6,092 nt of DNA. Source: Bog-473 sp035947875. Its GTDB lineage: Bacteria; Actinomycetota; Acidimicrobiia; Acidimicrobiales; RAAP-2. Of this stretch, positions 5,279 to 6,092 are shown one piece after another; within the stretch, counting starts at the first letter, position 1; every line of letters begins with the position of its first letter. The translations under genes and the position numbers were made by a program. The stretch covers positions 1 through 6,092 of the forward strand of contig DASZJQ010000025.1 of the NCBI GenBank assembly GCA_035947875.1, in the 5' to 3' direction. The notes under the pieces are model-generated. The model saw only the letters and a list, made by a program, of their open reading frames with translations. It was not told the origin of the DNA and searched no databases.

Positions 5279-6092
5279 TCAGCCGATGAGGCCGAGGCCC
5301 TGCACCTCGGCTCGCTCACCCTCGAGCTCCTCGGTGGTCACCGTGATGCGACTACGGGCGAAGTCGTCGTGCTCGAATCCCTCCGCCACCGACCAACCGC
5401 CTCGACCATCGGCGATGACCGGGAGGCCGAACTGCAGTCCTTCGGGCGTGCCGTACTGTCCCGAGCTGGCCACGGCGACCGAGACGCAATCGCCCGGTGC
5501 GGTCGGCGTGCGCAGTCCCGCCACGGTGTCGATGGCGGCGGAAGCGGCCGAGGCGGCCGACGACAGGCCGCGAGCGTCGATGATGGCGGCGCCACGCTTC
5601 TGCACGGTCGAGATGAAGTCGCCCTGGAGCCATTCGTGGTCGGAGATCACGTCGGTCACCGGCTTCCCGTCGATGGTGGCGTTGGCGAAGTCGGGGAACT
5701 GCGTGGCCGAGTGGTTGCCCCATATGGCCAGGTTGCGCACCGAGGCCACCGGGACGTCGGCCTTGCGGGCCAACTGCGCCTTGGCCCGGTTCTCGTCGAG
5801 CCGTGTCATGGCGAACCAGCGCTCGGCCGGCACCTCGGGCGCGTTGGAGCGGGCGATGAGGCAGTTGGTGTTGCAGGGGTTGCCGACGACAAGGACCCGG
5901 ATGTCGGCGGCCGCGTTCTCGGCGATGGCTCGGCCCTGCGGCTTGAAGATGCCGCCGTTGACGCTGAGCAGGTCACCGCGTTCCATGCCCGCCTTGCGCG
6001 GGATGGAGCCGACGAGGAGGGCCCACGACGTGCCGTCGAAGGCCGTCTTGAGATCGGACGTGGCCACGATGTCGCTCACCAGCGGGAAGGCG
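5279..6092 (-). CDS. mdh: NAD-dependent malate dehydrogenase, N-terminus cut by window edge
   Basis: It interconverts malate and oxaloacetate with NAD in the TCA cycle, in the cytoplasm. The visible part is the last 270 residues; family members have about 330, so roughly the first 60, including the N-terminal glycine-rich NAD loop, lie outside. Numbering from the first visible codon: the mobile active-site loop PRKAGMER (31-38) carries Arg32 and Arg38; VVGNPCNTNCLIA (68-80) follows strand 4; TRLDENRAKAQLA (96-108) holds the relay Asp99 and substrate Arg102; IWGNHSATQFPDF (123-135) holds the catalytic His127; ARGLSSAASAASAAIDTV (173-190) and YGTPEGLQFGLPV (213-225) complete the C-terminal domain. 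Wording closely follows the Thermus-type/cytosolic-type malate dehydrogenase group rather than the E. coli or mitochondrial type. The GTG at 6079 is internal, since the frame continues upstream as AFPL, matching the family. All catalytic residues in view are intact. Confidence 0.96.
   Translation of the reverse strand, partial: AFPLVSDIVATSDLKTAFDGTSWALLVGSIPRKAGMERGDLLSVNGGIFKPQGRAIAENAAADIRVLVVGNPCNTNCLIARSNAPEVPAERWFAMTRLDENRAKAQLARKADVPVASVRNLAIWGNHSATQFPDFANATIDGKPVTDVISDHEWLQGDFISTVQKRGAAIIDARGLSSAASAASAAIDTVAGLRTPTAPGDCVSVAVASSGQYGTPEGLQFGLPVIADGRGGWSVAEGFEHDDFARSRITVTTEELEGERAEVQGLGLIG

Noticed and set aside
5279..6079. Complete short malate dehydrogenase starting at GTG 6079
   Set aside because: The frame stays open to the window edge with residues AFPL that match the family, so the gene continues upstream and the GTG is an internal valine codon.

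Overview
The window is very GC-rich and strongly biased to G/C in third codon positions. All five recognisable genes lie on the minus strand. Gene content and order suggest a high-GC actinobacterium. A transglutaminase-like / alpha-E / circularly permuted ATP-grasp block with this order also occurs in Mycobacterium (Rv2409c-Rv2410c-Rv2411c, from memory). An Acidimicrobiia-like or other environmental actinobacterium is plausible, but the class cannot be fixed from this sequence alone.

Layout in transcription order, right to left: (1) the C-terminal 270 residues of an NAD-dependent malate dehydrogenase (5279-6092, N-terminus off the right edge); (2) a roughly 100-base gap with a GC-rich hairpin and a 16-bp perfect palindrome; (3) a circularly permuted ATP-grasp protein (3610 to about 5178); (4) an alpha-E domain protein (2669-3613); (5) a transglutaminase-like cysteine protease-fold protein (1830-2672); (6) a 205-base gap; (7) an AMP-forming acyl-CoA synthetase (1-1624) whose last residues run off the left edge.

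Genes 3-5 are joined by two four-base ATGA stop/start overlaps and are almost certainly one translationally coupled operon. Comparative genomics (the amidoligase survey of Iyer, Aravind and colleagues) has predicted that this trio makes or attaches a peptide-like product. In that scheme the ATP-grasp enzyme forms amide bonds, the alpha-E protein is a helical partner of unknown activity, and the transglutaminase-like enzyme hydrolyses or transfers amides. As far as I know the product is uncharacterised. No Anbu-type proteasome homologue, sometimes linked to the cassette elsewhere, is visible here. Malate dehydrogenase and the acyl-CoA synthetase look like ordinary metabolic neighbours.

The most unusual details are a seven-glutamine C-terminal tail on the ATP-grasp protein, which sits where a Shine-Dalgarno for alpha-E would be, and a perfect palindrome that swallows the best candidate start codon of the ATP-grasp gene. 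No RNA genes, mobile elements, CRISPR arrays or integrated foreign DNA were seen.
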